In this document: positions 63,747 to 64,000 of the stretch, in pieces
Layout of the letters: each line of letters starts with the position of its first letter
Numbering within the stretch: the stretch's first letter is position 1
Assembly (NCBI RefSeq): GCF_025639805.1
Contig: NZ_CP106735.1
Span: forward strand, 1,304,001 to 1,368,000
DNA: 64,000 bases
Origin: Reichenbachiella carrageenanivorans
Lineage (GTDB): Bacteria; Bacteroidota; Bacteroidia; Cytophagales; Cyclobacteriaceae
Direction: 5' to 3'
Notes under the pieces: generated by a model
The model's database searches: none
The model's input: the letters and a program-made list of their open reading frames with translations, nothing else
What the model was told of the DNA's origin: nothing
Program-made: the position numbers and the translations under genes

Positions 63747-64000
63747 AGCATGCCTTTGGTTGAGGGTAAAATCATTTTGTCTTTGTCTTGCTTCACGGCC
63801 ATTTTTATCGCTTTGGCGAATGTTTTGAAAATGCCTTCAATTTTGTGGTGTTCGTTGTCACCTTCAGCTTTGATATTCAAATTGCACTTGGCAGCGTCGG
63901 AGAAAGACTTGAAGAAGTGAAAGAACATTTCGGTTGGCATTTTGCCCACCATTTCTCTTTTGAACTCCGCTTCCCATACGATCCAGTTGCGCCCACCAAA
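63743..64000 (-). CDS. hisB: Imidazoleglycerol-phosphate dehydratase, partial
   Basis: Only the C-terminal 85 residues lie in the window; the frame stays open to the right edge. [51 protein letters not shown] and STKGML are IGPD motifs with the HHKIE metal ligands. Whether a histidinol-phosphatase domain is fused in front cannot be seen. Confidence 0.93.
   Translation of the reverse strand, partial: FGGRNWIVWEAEFKREMVGKMPTEMFFHFFKSFSDAAKCNLNIKAEGDNEHHKIEGIFKTFAKAIKMAVKQDKDKMILPSTKGML

Noticed and set aside
1..64000. CRISPR array, tRNA, rRNA, transposase or phage genes
   Set aside because: Looked for on both strands; no regularly spaced repeats, cloverleaf, rRNA segment or mobile-element protein was found.

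Overview
The window is a dense stretch of chromosome from a member of the Bacteroidota, probably a marine Cytophagales lineage (Reichenbachiella/Fulvivirga-like); the genus is an inference. The evidence is the gene content and order (coaX - OMP - TPR - lptC - CNNM - PpiD; Na+-NQR; FolE with a PTPS-type enzyme; YCF48-like lipoprotein; type III pantothenate kinase), several candidate -7 boxes of the TAnnTTTG type, many short lipoproteins, and moderate-to-low GC. There are no rRNA or tRNA genes, CRISPR arrays, transposases or phage genes.

Layout. 1-2.4 kb: leftward tatA-gatA-lytic transglycosylase operon, the last cut by the left edge. 2.6-6.8 kb: YceI, then an accessory cluster of four small, very acidic, cysteine-patterned lipoproteins. 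One is fused to a 300-residue extra domain and one carries a frameshift in a T7 tract of its signal peptide. A DUF3365-like lipoprotein lies on the opposite strand among them. 6.8-18.8 kb: mixed metabolic and repair genes: SDR enzymes, D-threonine aldolase-like enzyme, DinB-like protein, FolE/PTPS pair, APS reductase, free-methionine sulfoxide reductase, FAD oxidoreductase, a histidine-kinase-like protein lacking the ATPase domain, Ada, P450 and RecF. 18.9-22.8 kb: pdhA, a membrane TPR protein, ribH, nhaD. 23-31.5 kb: conserved envelope block from coaX to PpiD, DUF493 and a small secreted protein. 31.5-34 kb: a solitary GH29 alpha-L-fucosidase flanked on both sides by members of the same two REP-like repeat families. 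34-43.6 kb: purB, then a large alpha-2-macroglobulin lipoprotein coupled to PBP1C. 43.8-48.6 kb: nqrABCDE closed by a terminator, with no nqrF. 48.7-56.8 kb: POTRA/barrel outer-membrane protein, PadR plus MacB-like permease, barrel proteins, a predicted cysteine peptidase, a DUF2490 protein. 56.8-59.7 kb: aminopeptidase P, YCF48-like lipoprotein and GreA-like factor in one tightly overlapping operon. 60-61 kb: acidic FN3-vWA lipoprotein. 61.1-64 kb: his operon (hisB partial, hisH, hisA, hisF, hisIE), leftward, cut by the right edge.

Most of the window is housekeeping. The best candidate for something undescribed is the acidic four/six-cysteine lipoprotein family at 3.4-6.8 kb, with its shared cysteine scaffold, C-terminal cysteines, duplicated terminators and one domain-fused member. 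All functions are assigned by reading the proteins; no database searches were run.
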